A stretch of 34,930 bases of DNA, taken from assembly GCA_030754885.1 (NCBI GenBank), contig JASLZL010000079.1, positions 1 to 34,930 on the forward strand, written 5' to 3'. Of the stretch, positions 34,761 through 34,930 are shown piece after piece. How positions within the stretch are numbered: position 1 is the stretch's first letter; every line of letters starts with the position of its first letter. Source of the DNA: Rhodospirillales bacterium (lineage in GTDB: Bacteria; Pseudomonadota; Alphaproteobacteria; Rhodospirillales; JASLLZ01). A program made the translations under genes and the position numbers. The notes beneath the pieces were generated by a model. That model saw only the letters and a list, made by a program, of their open reading frames with translations. It ran no database searches and was not told the DNA's origin.

Positions 34761-34930
34761 GTGGCCCATCCTCCCGACCAAAATATTAAATCGACACCCC
34801 TGGACAGCCTGCACCGCGAGTTGGATGCCAAGATGGTTCCATTCGCCGGCTACGCCATGCCGGTGAACTTCCAGGGCATCATCGCCGAGCATCAGCACAC
34901 GCGCGAAAATGCTGGGCTGTTCGATGTCTC
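34761..34930 (+). CDS. gcvT: Glycine cleavage system T protein (aminomethyltransferase), 3' partial
   Basis: GTG 34761 opens a frame that runs off the right edge after 56 full codons. The translation has [20 protein letters not shown] in part ([17 protein letters not shown]), then [25 protein letters not shown], the conserved N-terminus of GcvT. The T protein moves the aminomethyl carbon from the H protein to tetrahydrofolate. GGAG at 34751-34754 is 6 nt before the GTG. Its position behind a glycine riboswitch means expression probably rises with glycine. Confidence 0.93.
   Translation, partial: MAHPPDQNIKSTPLDSLHRELDAKMVPFAGYAMPVNFQGIIAEHQHTRENAGLFDV

Overview
The window is GC-rich and densely coded, with short gaps, many 1-4 nt overlaps and frequent GTG/TTG starts. 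The gene families point to an alphaproteobacterium, probably of the Rhodospirillales type: a GapR/DUF2312 protein, an aa3 oxidase operon with Cox11/CtaG, threonine synthase overlapping an M16 processing-peptidase homologue, a choline-kinase-fold ThrB next to RNase HI, and a tandem glycine riboswitch before gcvT. No species can be named from the sequence. I see no rRNA, tRNA, CRISPR array or insertion sequence.

Layout. 1-5650: the 3' end of a glutathionyl-hydroquinone reductase joined in frame to a DoxX protein, then DUF1684, an FMN-dependent 2-hydroxyacid oxidase, a universal stress protein, GapR, APS kinase (minus strand), an RraA-fold protein and a YbaK-type editing protein with a long leader. 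5654-12281 (minus strand): one apparent eight-gene operon, read from 12281 downward: class III adenylate cyclase (broken by an in-frame amber codon), GAF-SpoIIE phosphatase, RsbW-like ATPase, STAS protein, MlaE permease, MlaF ATPase, MlaD MCE protein and a PqiC-like lipoprotein. 12472-14011: a carnitine-dehydrogenase-like 3-hydroxyacyl-CoA dehydrogenase and an AT-richer TerB-like orphan.

14041-17929 (minus strand): ctaC-ctaD-ctaG-ctaE for aa3 cytochrome c oxidase. Divergent from it, 18098-25330 (plus strand): a tiny membrane peptide, DUF420, a heme-copper-oxidase subunit I-like protein that appears to lack two CuB histidines, ctaB, an M32 carboxypeptidase, thrC and an M16 peptidase. 25340-34355: YqgE/AlgH, a DsbD/ScsB-like reductase, peroxiredoxin, a HAD hydrolase, a FecR-domain protein, rnhA-thrB (minus strand), a peptidoglycan-binding repeat protein and a lipoprotein. 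The window ends with a promoter, a two-aptamer glycine riboswitch and the start of gcvT.

The most interesting region is 5654-12281. A phosphatase/kinase/STAS partner switch is placed in the same transcription unit as a complete MCE lipid transporter, immediately before mlaE, where an MlaB-type STAS subunit would be expected. The STAS protein keeps the phosphorylatable Asp-Ser-Ser-Gly site, so it may connect signalling to envelope lipid transport. Secondary points are the amber codon in the cyclase, the oxidase-like protein without a full CuB site, the reductase-DoxX fusion and several palindromic or long leaders.
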